Counted from the first letter of the stretch, positions 1 through 6,261 are shown. The stretch is DNA of 6,867 nucleotides from an uncultured Lachnospiraceae bacterium (GCA_947175305.1 CAMWMO010000082.1:1-6867), one strand, 5' to 3'. A program made the numbers and translations. The notes: generated from the letters alone by a model not told the origin.

Positions 1-891
1 GCAGAGAAATACCCTGCGGCGCAGATCGTGCTGACGGCCAAAGCCCAGAGCATGCTGCCTCAGTTTTTTGATATGGATCTGCAGGATCGCTGCATTGCAG
101 TGAAGGAGGGAGATGAGCTTTCTCTCGGTGCGCACACGCTCACTTTCGTCATGGCGCCCATGGTGCACTGGCCGGAGGTCATGGTCACTTATGAAAAGAC
201 GGAAAAGATTCTTTTCTCCGCAGACGGTTTCGGTAAATTCGGCGCGCTGGATACCGAGGAGGACTGGGCCTGTGAGGCGAGACGGTATTACTTTAACATT
301 GTGGGAAAATACGGCATGCAGGTGCAGGCGCTCTTAAAGAAGGCGGCGGCGCTGGATATCCGGATGATCTGTCCGCTTCACGGACCGATCCTGAAAGAGA
401 ACTTAAGCTACTATATCGATAAATACCAGACCTGGAGCAGCTATACGCCGGAGGATGCGGGTATTCTGATCGCTTATGCGTCCATCCACGGCAATACGAA
501 GGCGGCGGCAGAAAAACTGGCGGAAATGCTGTGTGAACTGGGCGCACCGAAGGTGGTGGTTTCCGACCTGGCCAGAGAGGATATGGCGGAGGTGATCGAG
601 GATGCTTTCCGCTATGACAGGATGGTGCTGGCGGCTGCAACCTACGATGCGGGCGTGTTCCCCTGCATGGAGAGTTTCCTGGCACATCTGAAATCGAAAA
701 GTTATCAGAAACGCACGGTAGGCCTTGTGGAGAACGGAAGCTGGGCGCCGATGGCCGGTAAGATTATGAAAGAGGCGCTGGAGAGCATGAAGGAGATTAC
801 CGTTTTAGAGCCTGTGGTGACGATCAAGTCTACGCTGAACGGGGAGTCGGAAGCGCAGCTACGTCAGCTGGCGGAGGCGCTTATAAAGTAG
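1..891 (+). CDS. Flavodiiron protein (A-type flavoprotein, FprA/ROO family), 5' end cut off
   Basis: The reading frame is open from the first base to a TAG stop at 889-891 and gives 296 residues; the family is usually about 400 long, so roughly the first 100 are outside the window. Flavodiiron proteins are cytoplasmic and reduce O2 to water and/or NO to N2O at a di-iron centre fed by FMN, protecting anaerobes. The first half is the end of the metallo-beta-lactamase-like domain. Three probable iron ligands are visible: His56 in PMVHWPE, Asp75 in SADGFG and His127 in CPLHGP. The HxExD ligands must lie upstream of the window. From about residue 154 a flavodoxin-like domain follows, with the FMN phosphate loop ASIHGNT at 160-166 and a later VENGSWAP segment. 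The protein ends right after this domain, so it is the simple two-domain class without a rubredoxin extension. O2 versus NO preference cannot be read from the sequence. No terminator hairpin is seen before the MATE gene 75 bases downstream. Confidence 0.93.
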   Translation, partial: AEKYPAAQIVLTAKAQSMLPQFFDMDLQDRCIAVKEGDELSLGAHTLTFVMAPMVHWPEVMVTYEKTEKILFSADGFGKFGALDTEEDWACEARRYYFNIVGKYGMQVQALLKKAAALDIRMICPLHGPILKENLSYYIDKYQTWSSYTPEDAGILIAYASIHGNTKAAAEKLAEMLCELGAPKVVVSDLAREDMAEVIEDAFRYDRMVLAAATYDAGVFPCMESFLAHLKSKSYQKRTVGLVENGSWAPMAGKIMKEALESMKEITVLEPVVTIKSTLNGESEAQLRQLAEALIK

Positions 892-912
892 AAAGATTAA
901 ACATATAAGATT

Positions 913-940
913 CTGTCATCTGTCATAGTAGTGATATTAG
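913..940 (+). promoter_or_regulatory. Candidate promoter for the MATE-DUF4422 pair
   Basis: CTGTCA (913-918) could be a -35 box. It is followed after 16 bases by TATTAG (935-940), which is preceded by TGA to make an extended -10. Box matches are 4/6 and 4/6, so this is only suggestive. Transcription would start near 947 and leave a leader of about 20 bases. The -35 lies in a tandem CTGTCAT repeat (913-919, 920-926). The alternative is read-through from the flavodiiron gene, since no terminator separates them. Confidence 0.35.
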
Positions 941-946
941 GGGAAA

Positions 947-966
947 AATATTAGAGGAGTAATATT
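947..966 (+). promoter_or_regulatory. Inverted repeat presenting the MATE ribosome binding site in a loop
   Basis: AATATTA (947-953) and TAATATT (960-966) are perfect 7-base inverted repeats. They enclose GAGGAG (954-959), the Shine-Dalgarno core of the MATE gene, and the ATG follows at once at 967. The stem would be all A-U and therefore weak. It would expose the ribosome binding site in a six-base loop rather than hide it. The symmetry is directly seen; any role in translation or protein binding is inference. Confidence 0.45.
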
Positions 967-2322
967 ATGGAAAAAGATATGACAAAGGGCAGTCCCATGA
1001 AGCTGATCCTGGGATTTGCCGTGCCCCTTTTATTCGGGTTGATTTTTCAGCAATTTTACAGCATGGTGGATGCGATCATCGTAGGACAGTATCTGGGAGT
1101 GGATGCTCTGGCGTCGGTGGGAGCCACCGGATCGGTAAACTTTCTGATCATCGGTTTCTGTATGGGTGTCTGCAGCGGTTTCGCCATCCCCATCGCCCAG
1201 GCGTTTGGGGCGAAGCATGAGGAGGCGCTCAGAAGATTTGTAGCCAACAGTGTGTGGCTATCCGTGCTCTTTGCAGTGGTCATCACGGTAATAGTGTCTC
1301 TTCTTTGCCGTCAGATCCTACAGGTCATGCGGACGCCGGAGAATATCATTGATGGCTCCTATAGCTATATTATCGTTATCTTTTTGGGAATTCCGGTGGT
1401 GTTTCTCTATAATATGACGGCGGCCATTCTGCGCTCGCTGGGGGATAGCAGAACGCCGGTGGTCTTTTTGGTGCTGGCAGCTATTTTAAATATTTTTCTT
1501 GACGTTTTTTGTATTGTGGTGCTCTCCATGGGCGTGGAGGGGGCGGCGGTGGCTACTGTGGTATCGCAGGCGATCGCGGGAATTGCCTGTCTCCTTTATA
1601 TGCGGAAAAAATTCACTATCCTCAAGCTGACCAGAGATGAGTGGAAATGGAGAAGGGATTATGTGGAGAAACTCTGTAACATGGGGATTCCCATGGGCCT
1701 GCAGTATTCTATCACGGCGATCGGCAGTGTGATCCTGCAAAGCTCGGTGAACAGTATTGATTCCAATGCGGTAGCGGCGGTGACTGCCGGCGCCAAGGTG
1801 AGTATGCTGTTGGTGTGTCCCTTTGACGCCCTGGGCTCCACTATGGCTACCTACGGTGGGCAGAATGTGGGTGCGGGTGATCTGGAGCGGGTCGACAGAG
1901 GCTTGAAGGCATGCAGTCTGCTGGGATTACTGTATTCACTGATTGCCATGGCAGTTGTGTATCTGTTTGGAAAGAATCTTCTTCTGCTGTTTTTGGATGC
2001 GGGAGAGGCACAGATCATAGCCAATGCGAGTTCCTTTTTGCGTGTGAATGCGCTGTTTTATTTTCCGCTGGCGCTTGTAAATATTGTCCGCTTCCTGATT
2101 CAGGGAATGGGATACAGCAAGCTGGCGGTTTTTGCCGGTGCCTTCGAGATGCTTGCCAGAGGGATCGCAGGCTTTATGCTGGTGCCTCATTTTGGATTCA
2201 GCGCGGTGCGCTTTGCCAATCCGTTGGCGTGGATCTTTGCGGATATCTTTTTGATTCCGGCCTTTTTCTATGTGCGTAAGATCACAGCGGATATCTTGAA
2301 CAGACAGCGGGAGAGCGCGTGA
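967..2322 (+). CDS. MATE family efflux transporter (DinF/NorM-like)
   Basis: This is a 451-residue inner-membrane antiporter of the MATE family, within the MOP flippase superfamily. Such proteins export cationic drugs, dyes or metabolites using Na+ or H+ gradients. The N-terminus has the familiar order of the family: DMTKGSP (4-10), then FAVPLLFGLIFQQFYSMVDA and an IIVGQYLG segment. About twelve hydrophobic helices can be picked out, near 13-33, 52-78, 93-115, 133-152, 164-185, 192-211, 240-260, 270-292, 316-335, 355-375, 384-403 and 415-436. A polar loop near 213-238 splits two six-helix halves, and the length is normal for the family. The second half has the matching ATYGGQNVGAG element (294-304). 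The start is fixed by AGAGGAG at 953-959, seven bases before the ATG. The DUF4422 gene follows after 22 bases, so the two are probably co-transcribed. The substrate cannot be predicted; a role as a lipid-linked glycan flippase is conceivable only from the neighbour, because the sequence looks like an ordinary multidrug MATE. Confidence 0.95.
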   Translation: MEKDMTKGSPMKLILGFAVPLLFGLIFQQFYSMVDAIIVGQYLGVDALASVGATGSVNFLIIGFCMGVCSGFAIPIAQAFGAKHEEALRRFVANSVWLSVLFAVVITVIVSLLCRQILQVMRTPENIIDGSYSYIIVIFLGIPVVFLYNMTAAILRSLGDSRTPVVFLVLAAILNIFLDVFCIVVLSMGVEGAAVATVVSQAIAGIACLLYMRKKFTILKLTRDEWKWRRDYVEKLCNMGIPMGLQYSITAIGSVILQSSVNSIDSNAVAAVTAGAKVSMLLVCPFDALGSTMATYGGQNVGAGDLERVDRGLKACSLLGLLYSLIAMAVVYLFGKNLLLLFLDAGEAQIIANASSFLRVNALFYFPLALVNIVRFLIQGMGYSKLAVFAGAFEMLARGIAGFMLVPHFGFSAVRFANPLAWIFADIFLIPAFFYVRKITADILNRQRESA

Positions 2323-2348
2323 TGGCTCCGAAAAGGAGAATGCGATGA
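2322..2348 (+). CDS. Possible 8-codon minicistron linking MATE and DUF4422 genes
   Basis: The MATE stop TGA (2320-2322) shares its last A with an ATG at 2322. That ATG opens a tiny frame encoding MAPKRRMR, which stops at TGA 2346-2348 inside the DUF4422 start codon region (ATGA at 2345-2348). The frame spans the DUF4422 ribosome binding site. Such an arrangement could let ribosomes finishing MATE reinitiate and be handed to the next gene. Nothing shows it is translated, and it may be chance. Confidence 0.15.
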   Translation: MAPKRRMR

Positions 2349-3472
2349 GTGTGACGATTTTTACGATGACCCATAAAGCGTTTCCGGCTCCGAAGGATCC
2401 GATCTATGTCCCCCTGCAGGTGGGGCGGGCAGGAGCCGCGAATCTGGGTTATATAGGAGATGACACGGGTGTCAGTATTTCGGAGAAAAACTGCTATTAC
2501 GGAGAACTGACGGGCGTATACTGGGTCTGGAAGAACATAAAGACTTCTGAGCCTGTGGGAATCTGCCATTACCGCCGCTATTTCTGTACGGAGGAGGGGC
2601 GGATCCTGACGCAGAAGGAATATGAGACGATTCTGGAGGAATATGATCTGATCGCCTCAAAACTGCTAAAGCTGAATTATTCTTACTACGAGGGTTACGC
2701 CAGCGATTACAATATCCATGATCTGGAGGTCACGGGGGAAGTGATCCGGCAGTTTTATCCGGACTATTACGAGACTTTCATGCAGCTGGTGCACGGCAAG
2801 GGCACTTACTTCGGCAACATGATGGTTTGTAAAAAAGAGCTCTTTGACGAATACTGCGAGTGGCTTTTCGGTATTTTTGAGAAGGCGGAGGCGCAGATCG
2901 ACGCTTCCGGATATGACGCCTATCACAAACGTGTCTATGGCTTTATTTCGGAATTTCTTTTGTATGTCTGGGCAAAGGTAAAGGGGCTGAAGGTCTATGA
3001 GTGCAAGGTGGGCATGACCGATGAGAAACGGGAGACGGCGGAGATCAAGGAGCATCTGGCGACTCTTTTTGCCAAGAAGGATATCCCCGGCGCCAAATCC
3101 TATCTGCTGGCATGGTTGGAGAAGCGTCCCGATGTGTTGATGGAAGCCTCTGACATAACAGGAGAGTTAAAACTATCCATGCAGGTAATTGCTGTGTGTG
3201 AATTGGAAAAGCAGACTTACGGCAGCAGTACCATCGACCGCATACAGGAGTTTGGCGCGTTGATGGCGCATTTTCGCAGCTTGAATGAGTTGATCAATGA
3301 AATAAAAGAGGGAGAGATGAAAATGTCTCCCCCTGCTGTAGAGTTCAATCTAAAAGGTGATGAGATCACCGATATCGCCATAGAGGCTTCGGCCAGACTG
3401 TTCTGTACGCCGGAGGAGGCGCACCGGATCACAGCGGCGGTCAAGGCGTATCTGGCGGGAGCGGGTTCGTGA
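2345..3472 (+). CDS. DUF4422 domain protein, putative glycosyltransferase with extra C-terminal region
   Basis: This 375-residue protein has no signal peptide or membrane segment, so it is probably cytoplasmic or peripheral. Residues about 4-220 match the DUF4422 pattern: an opening TIFTMTHK, then LQVGRAG (24-30), IGDDTGVSISEKN (37-49) running into YGELTGVYWVWKN, CHYRRYF (74-80), GNMMVCKKELFDEYCEWLF (157-175) and the VYGFISEFLLYVW segment (197-209). DUF4422 proteins are common in capsule and exopolysaccharide loci and are treated as probable glycosyltransferases, but donor and acceptor are unknown. Residues about 225-375 are not part of that domain. They look mainly helical (KEHLATLFAKKDIPGAKSYL, later EEAHRITAAVKAYL), and I do not recognise them. 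AAAGGAG at 2332-2338, six bases before the ATG, supports this start. The gene sits 22 bases behind the MATE gene and its 3' end overlaps the convergent lipoprotein gene by 32 bases. Confidence 0.88.
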   Translation: MSVTIFTMTHKAFPAPKDPIYVPLQVGRAGAANLGYIGDDTGVSISEKNCYYGELTGVYWVWKNIKTSEPVGICHYRRYFCTEEGRILTQKEYETILEEYDLIASKLLKLNYSYYEGYASDYNIHDLEVTGEVIRQFYPDYYETFMQLVHGKGTYFGNMMVCKKELFDEYCEWLFGIFEKAEAQIDASGYDAYHKRVYGFISEFLLYVWAKVKGLKVYECKVGMTDEKRETAEIKEHLATLFAKKDIPGAKSYLLAWLEKRPDVLMEASDITGELKLSMQVIAVCELEKQTYGSSTIDRIQEFGALMAHFRSLNELINEIKEGEMKMSPPAVEFNLKGDEITDIAIEASARLFCTPEEAHRITAAVKAYLAGAGS

Positions 3473-4805
3473 TATAGCCATCGAGCCGCTTGGTAAATTT
3501 CAATTCTTTTTCCGGCGTGTATTGGAACAGGTAAGTGTAGTAATGGCGGCCCGTGATACCGGAATCGGAGCCGTCGTCGTAAAATTCCGTGAACAGGACG
3601 GCAATCTCTGTCAGATCATCCGAGGGGGCCTCGTCATAGAGAAGATAGGTCTCATCAAGGTAACCATTGGCAGGATCTATCTGGGCATGAACCACGTCTC
3701 CCCAGTCCGTACCGTCTATATAGAGGGAAATCTTACCGTCCTCGCTCCCGGCGTCGTAGACATACCCGTAAAAAGCGATGCCTTCCTCCGTACCGTCTCC
3801 GTTCAGATCAAAGTAGTATTCCGGCTCTCCATCTAGCGCAATATTTTCCATATTTGCATCATATTGGGATGTGTAGTAGTGCTCCTCCATGAAATTTCCC
3901 GTGTAGCGGTAGGCATCCTTTAAGCCGATCTCATAAGCCTTTTCGTAGGGAAGGGTAAAACCGATCTCGCCGGAGGAGTAGGGGCCCAGAGCATAGGGAT
4001 CACTGAAAAAACGTATGCCGCTTCCGGTGAAGACCCAGCTCCCCGTCTGAAACAGGGCGCTGTCCAGATCCGCCTTGGTAGGCTCAAAAAGTCTCTCCTT
4101 ATAGGAGGGTGTTTCCGCCAGATTCACCACATAATCCAGAGCGGCGGCGTGGAAGCGGGAGATATCATCCGCCAGATCCTCGAAGCGGATCAGTTCCCCG
4201 GTCGCCATATCATAGTTTTTGGCCACAGAACTGTAATTGCCATGGGCTCCGCCGGTGTAGGCCCCTGCGGTCAGCTTGTAGGTGAGCACCTGATCGTCCA
4301 TACGGGTTACGCTCACGGTCACATCCTGGGTATATCCGTTAAACCATGCTTCTTCATCGGTGCCTTGGCGGCCTTCGTAATCGGATCTGGCCCACTCGAG
4401 GACTTCGTCGTCATCGTCTGAAAAAGCGGCATAATACTCTTCGATATCCTGATTGATCCTGGCGGCGATATCCTCCGCCCCCTGGATGGTTACCACGGGC
4501 ATCTCCGTATCGTTGGTGAGGAGTATCGTGCCGTCGTCGGCTTTGAACTCCTCGTGGGTTTTCTGGATCGTGACCTGAATGCGGTCAGCGCTGTTGGAGG
4601 TTCCCGATATGTTTTCATCTGTGACATTTGTGTCATTTTCATCTGTCTTCTCCGCAGTATCCTTCACATTTTCATCTGTGCCGGACTGGGAAGCGTCCGG
4701 CGTGGCCGTCCCGGAGGGAGGAGTGTCCGCCGCGGCACAGGCACTGAGGAAAACTACGAGCAGTGCGGCGGCCGGCAGGATGGGTAAACGGTTCTTCTTT
4801 TTCAT
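3441..4805 (-). CDS. Secreted lipoprotein with DUF4163 and DUF3298 (RsiV/PdaC-like) domains
   Basis: This is a 454-residue exported protein. The N-terminus is a lipoprotein signal: MKKKNR, a hydrophobic stretch, then lipobox LSAC with Cys23 as the lipidation site. A Ser/Thr/Asp/Glu-rich linker (about 24-72) follows, containing TDEN three times (43-46, 54-57, 62-65). Residues about 77-190 fit DUF4163, including AGAYTGGAHGNY (180-191). About 205-290 fit DUF3298, with FFSDPYALGPYSSGE (266-280) and a TLPYEKA segment. This pair of domains is known from the lysozyme-sensing anti-sigma factor RsiV and the deacetylase PdaC, but no catalytic deacetylase domain and no cytoplasmic sigma-binding part is present here. 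The last 150 residues are unrecognised and include DLNGDGTEE (333-341), which resembles a calcium-binding loop. GAGGAG at 4815-4820 (minus strand), nine bases from the ATG, supports the start, and a strong promoter lies just upstream. The gene is transcribed alone and converges on the DUF4422 gene. Its role is unknown; surface sensing or wall binding is inference. Confidence 0.88.
   Translation of the reverse strand: MKKKNRLPILPAAALLVVFLSACAAADTPPSGTATPDASQSGTDENVKDTAEKTDENDTNVTDENISGTSNSADRIQVTIQKTHEEFKADDGTILLTNDTEMPVVTIQGAEDIAARINQDIEEYYAAFSDDDDEVLEWARSDYEGRQGTDEEAWFNGYTQDVTVSVTRMDDQVLTYKLTAGAYTGGAHGNYSSVAKNYDMATGELIRFEDLADDISRFHAAALDYVVNLAETPSYKERLFEPTKADLDSALFQTGSWVFTGSGIRFFSDPYALGPYSSGEIGFTLPYEKAYEIGLKDAYRYTGNFMEEHYYTSQYDANMENIALDGEPEYYFDLNGDGTEEGIAFYGYVYDAGSEDGKISLYIDGTDWGDVVHAQIDPANGYLDETYLLYDEAPSDDLTEIAVLFTEFYDDGSDSGITGRHYYTYLFQYTPEKELKFTKRLDGYITNPLPPDTP
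4611..4679 (-). repeat. Three copies of a 12-base repeat encoding TDEN in the lipoprotein linker
   Basis: On the minus strand ACAGATGAAAAT occurs at 4668-4679 and 4635-4646, and ACAGATGAAAAC at 4611-4622 (11 of 12 identical). Each copy encodes Thr-Asp-Glu-Asn in the same frame. Spacings are 33 and 24 bases, whole numbers of codons. The linker has probably grown by short in-frame duplications, as low-complexity tethers behind lipid anchors often do. Confidence 0.7.
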
Positions 4806-4844
4806 AAATAAAATCTCCTCGTCTTTCTATTTCAGCTTCGTATA

Positions 4845-4872
4845 AGTATATCACGAAATGCCATAATGTAAA
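4845..4872 (-). promoter_or_regulatory. Strong promoter for the lipoprotein gene
   Basis: Read on the minus strand, TTTACA (4872-4867, 5/6 to TTGACA) is followed after 16 bases by TATACT (4850-4845, 5/6 to TATAAT). TGA before the -10 makes it an extended -10 promoter. The predicted start near 4838 gives a leader of about 33 bases that contains the GAGGAG ribosome binding site. This is the best vegetative (sigma-A type) promoter in the window. Confidence 0.7.
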
Positions 4873-4888
4873 CTGATTTGAGAAAGAA

Positions 4889-4917
4889 TTGCAGGGTAAA
4901 TCGTCTCATGCTAAAAT
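4889..4917 (+). promoter_or_regulatory. Promoter for the UDP-sugar pyrophosphorylase gene
   Basis: TTGCAG (4889-4894, 3/6 to consensus) is followed after 17 bases by TAAAAT (4912-4917, 5/6). TGC directly before the -10 gives an extended -10 that can offset the weak -35. Transcription would start near 4924, about 47 bases before the chosen start codon. It points away from the lipoprotein promoter; the two -35 boxes are only 16 bases apart, so a regulator binding here could act on both. Confidence 0.55.
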
Positions 4918-4958
4918 AATATTTAAGTATATGCGGTTAGGTTTTTAAAAATATGACT

Positions 4959-4966
4959 GAGGAGGG
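4959..4966 (+). promoter_or_regulatory. Ribosome binding site that fixes the pyrophosphorylase start at 4971
   Basis: GAGGAGGG contains a full AGGAGG and lies four bases before the ATG at 4971. An in-frame ATG at 4953 would add six residues (MTEEGA), but those codons are the ribosome binding site itself and only AT-rich sequence precedes that ATG. The downstream start is therefore preferred. Confidence 0.8.
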
Positions 4967-4970
4967 TGCG

Positions 4971-6197
4971 ATGAACTATCAGGAGGCATATAAAAAACTG
5001 GAAGAATACGGACAGCTTCACGTGCTGAAATACTACGAGGAGCTGAGCAAAGAGGAGCAGGAGACGTTGCTTACCCAGATCGAGCAGACAGATTTTTCGG
5101 TGCTCGCTCTCTGTGAAAAGAAGGAAACCCTGAACCCGCGGGGGAAGATCGAACCCATCGGGGTGATGGAGCTTGCGGAGATTGAGGAGAAAAAAGAGGA
5201 GTACACGAAAATCGGTCTGGAGGCCATCAAAGCCGGCAAGGTAGGAGCGGTGCTCCTGGCGGGCGGCATGGGTACGAGACTTGGCTCAGATGCGCCCAAG
5301 GGCGTCTATAATATCGGGCTGACAAAGGATGTTTTTATCTTCCAGCGTCTGGTTGAAAATCTGCTGGATGTGGTGCATCAGGCGGAGGCCTGGATTCCTC
5401 TTTATGTGATGACCAGTGACAAGAATCATGACACGACTGTCACTTTTTTTGAGGAGAAAGATTACTTCGGTTACAATGCGGACTATGTAACCTTTTTCAT
5501 GCAGGATATGGCGCCTGCGTCGGACTATAACGGCAAGGTTTATATGGAGGAGAAAAACAAGATGTCCACATCCCCCAACGGCAACGGCGGTTGGTTTTTG
5601 TCCATGGTAAAGTGGGGCGTGGCGGATCAGATGCGCAAGGCGGGTGTGGAATGGCTGAATGTGTTCGCTGTGGACAATGTACTGCAGCGCATCGCGGACC
5701 CGTGCTTTGTGGGAGCGACCATTGCCACAGACAGTGCGGTGGGCGCGAAGGTGGTTGCGAAGAATGCGCCGGATGAAAAGGTGGGCGCGATGTGCTTAGA
5801 GGACGGCAGACCTTCCATCGTGGAGTATTATGATATGACGCAGGAATTGATGGATGCAAAGAATGAGAAGGGCGCTCCGGCATATCATTTCGGTGTGATC
5901 TTGAATTATCTTTTCCGGGTGAAGGACTTAGAGGAGATCGTGGCGAGAAAGCTGCCGCTTCATGTGGTGGAAAAGAAGATCCCTTATCTGAATGAGCAGG
6001 GGGAGCCGGTCAAGCCGGAGGAGCCCAACGGTTATAAGTTTGAGCAGCTGGTGTTGGATATGATTCATGAGCTGGATTCCTGCCTGCCCTATGAGGTGGT
6101 CAGGAACAGGGAGTTTGCGCCCATCAAAAACAAGACCGGGATCGATTCGGTGGAGAGTGCGCGTGAACTTTGCAAGGAGAACGGGATTGTATTGTGA
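4971..6197 (+). CDS. UDPGP-family UDP-sugar pyrophosphorylase, resembling eukaryotic UAP1/AGX1
   Basis: This is a 408-residue cytoplasmic nucleotidyltransferase that joins UTP and a sugar 1-phosphate to give a UDP-sugar and pyrophosphate. The uridine-binding signature LLAGGMGTRLGSDAPKG is at 95-111, with Lys110 in the PKG position. Later motifs follow UAP1/AGX1 closely as I recall that family: SPNGNGGWF (201-209), a VDNVLQRIADPCFVG stretch (VDN at 234-236), GAKVVAKNAPDEKVG (258-272) with EYYDMT after it, HVVEKKIPYL (331-340), KPEEPNGYKFE (348-358) and EVVRNREFAPIKNK (375-388). This points to the UDP-N-acetylhexosamine branch rather than bacterial GalU or GlmU; there is no left-handed beta-helix acetyltransferase domain as in GlmU. 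Glucose-1-phosphate, GlcNAc-1-phosphate or GalNAc-1-phosphate could be the substrate. It is somewhat shorter than the animal enzymes. The start at 4971 is chosen for its AGGAGG. galE lies 120 bases downstream on the same strand, which suggests a shared UDP-sugar role. Confidence 0.9.
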   Translation: MNYQEAYKKLEEYGQLHVLKYYEELSKEEQETLLTQIEQTDFSVLALCEKKETLNPRGKIEPIGVMELAEIEEKKEEYTKIGLEAIKAGKVGAVLLAGGMGTRLGSDAPKGVYNIGLTKDVFIFQRLVENLLDVVHQAEAWIPLYVMTSDKNHDTTVTFFEEKDYFGYNADYVTFFMQDMAPASDYNGKVYMEEKNKMSTSPNGNGGWFLSMVKWGVADQMRKAGVEWLNVFAVDNVLQRIADPCFVGATIATDSAVGAKVVAKNAPDEKVGAMCLEDGRPSIVEYYDMTQELMDAKNEKGAPAYHFGVILNYLFRVKDLEEIVARKLPLHVVEKKIPYLNEQGEPVKPEEPNGYKFEQLVLDMIHELDSCLPYEVVRNREFAPIKNKTGIDSVESARELCKENGIVL

Positions 6198-6206
6198 TTT
6201 AACATT

Positions 6207-6218
6207 TAAACATGTTTA
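6207..6218 (+). promoter_or_regulatory. 12-base perfect palindrome upstream of galE, possible operator
   Basis: TAAACATGTTTA is a perfect dyad. It is bracketed by two copies of TAACATT (6200-6206 and 6221-6227) whose starts are 21 bases apart, about two helical turns. It is too AT-rich and lacks a T-tract, so it is not a typical terminator for the pyrophosphorylase gene. A regulator site is possible but unproven. Confidence 0.3.
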
Positions 6219-6233
6219 TATAACATTCCCGCA

Positions 6234-6261
6234 TTGAAAAGTACGGCGGAAACGTTGTAGA

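Noticed and set aside
293..687. Overlapping minus-strand open frames inside the flavodiiron gene
   Set aside because: They are antisense to clear flavodoxin-domain coding sequence, have proline/arginine-rich low-complexity translations, and show no family motif.
1911..2279. Plus-strand 122-codon frame within the MATE gene
   Set aside because: It lies out of frame inside well-defined transmembrane helices; its cysteine-rich translation has no recognisable domain.
3460..3510. Possible terminator: AGCGG (3460-3464) with CCGCT (3486-3490) and a T-run at 3505-3511
   Set aside because: The stem has only five good pairs, the loop is 21 bases, and the T-run starts about 15 bases after the stem, so it does not fit a rho-independent terminator.
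3407..3518. 8-base inverted repeat ACGCCGGA / TCCGGCGT bracketing the convergent overlap
   Set aside because: The arms are 96 bases apart within coding sequence on both sides, which is expected by chance and not a credible hairpin.
3522..4421. Plus-strand frames (3522-3836, 4149-4421) inside the lipoprotein gene
   Set aside because: They run antisense to DUF4163/DUF3298 coding sequence and lack convincing ribosome binding sites or motifs.
4953..4970. Upstream ATG at 4953 as the start of the pyrophosphorylase
   Set aside because: Its first codons are the AGGAGG ribosome binding site for the ATG at 4971, and no binding site precedes 4953.
6228..6249. CCGC/GCGG hairpin after the pyrophosphorylase gene
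   Set aside because: It has only four pairs, a long loop and no T-tract, so it is not a terminator.
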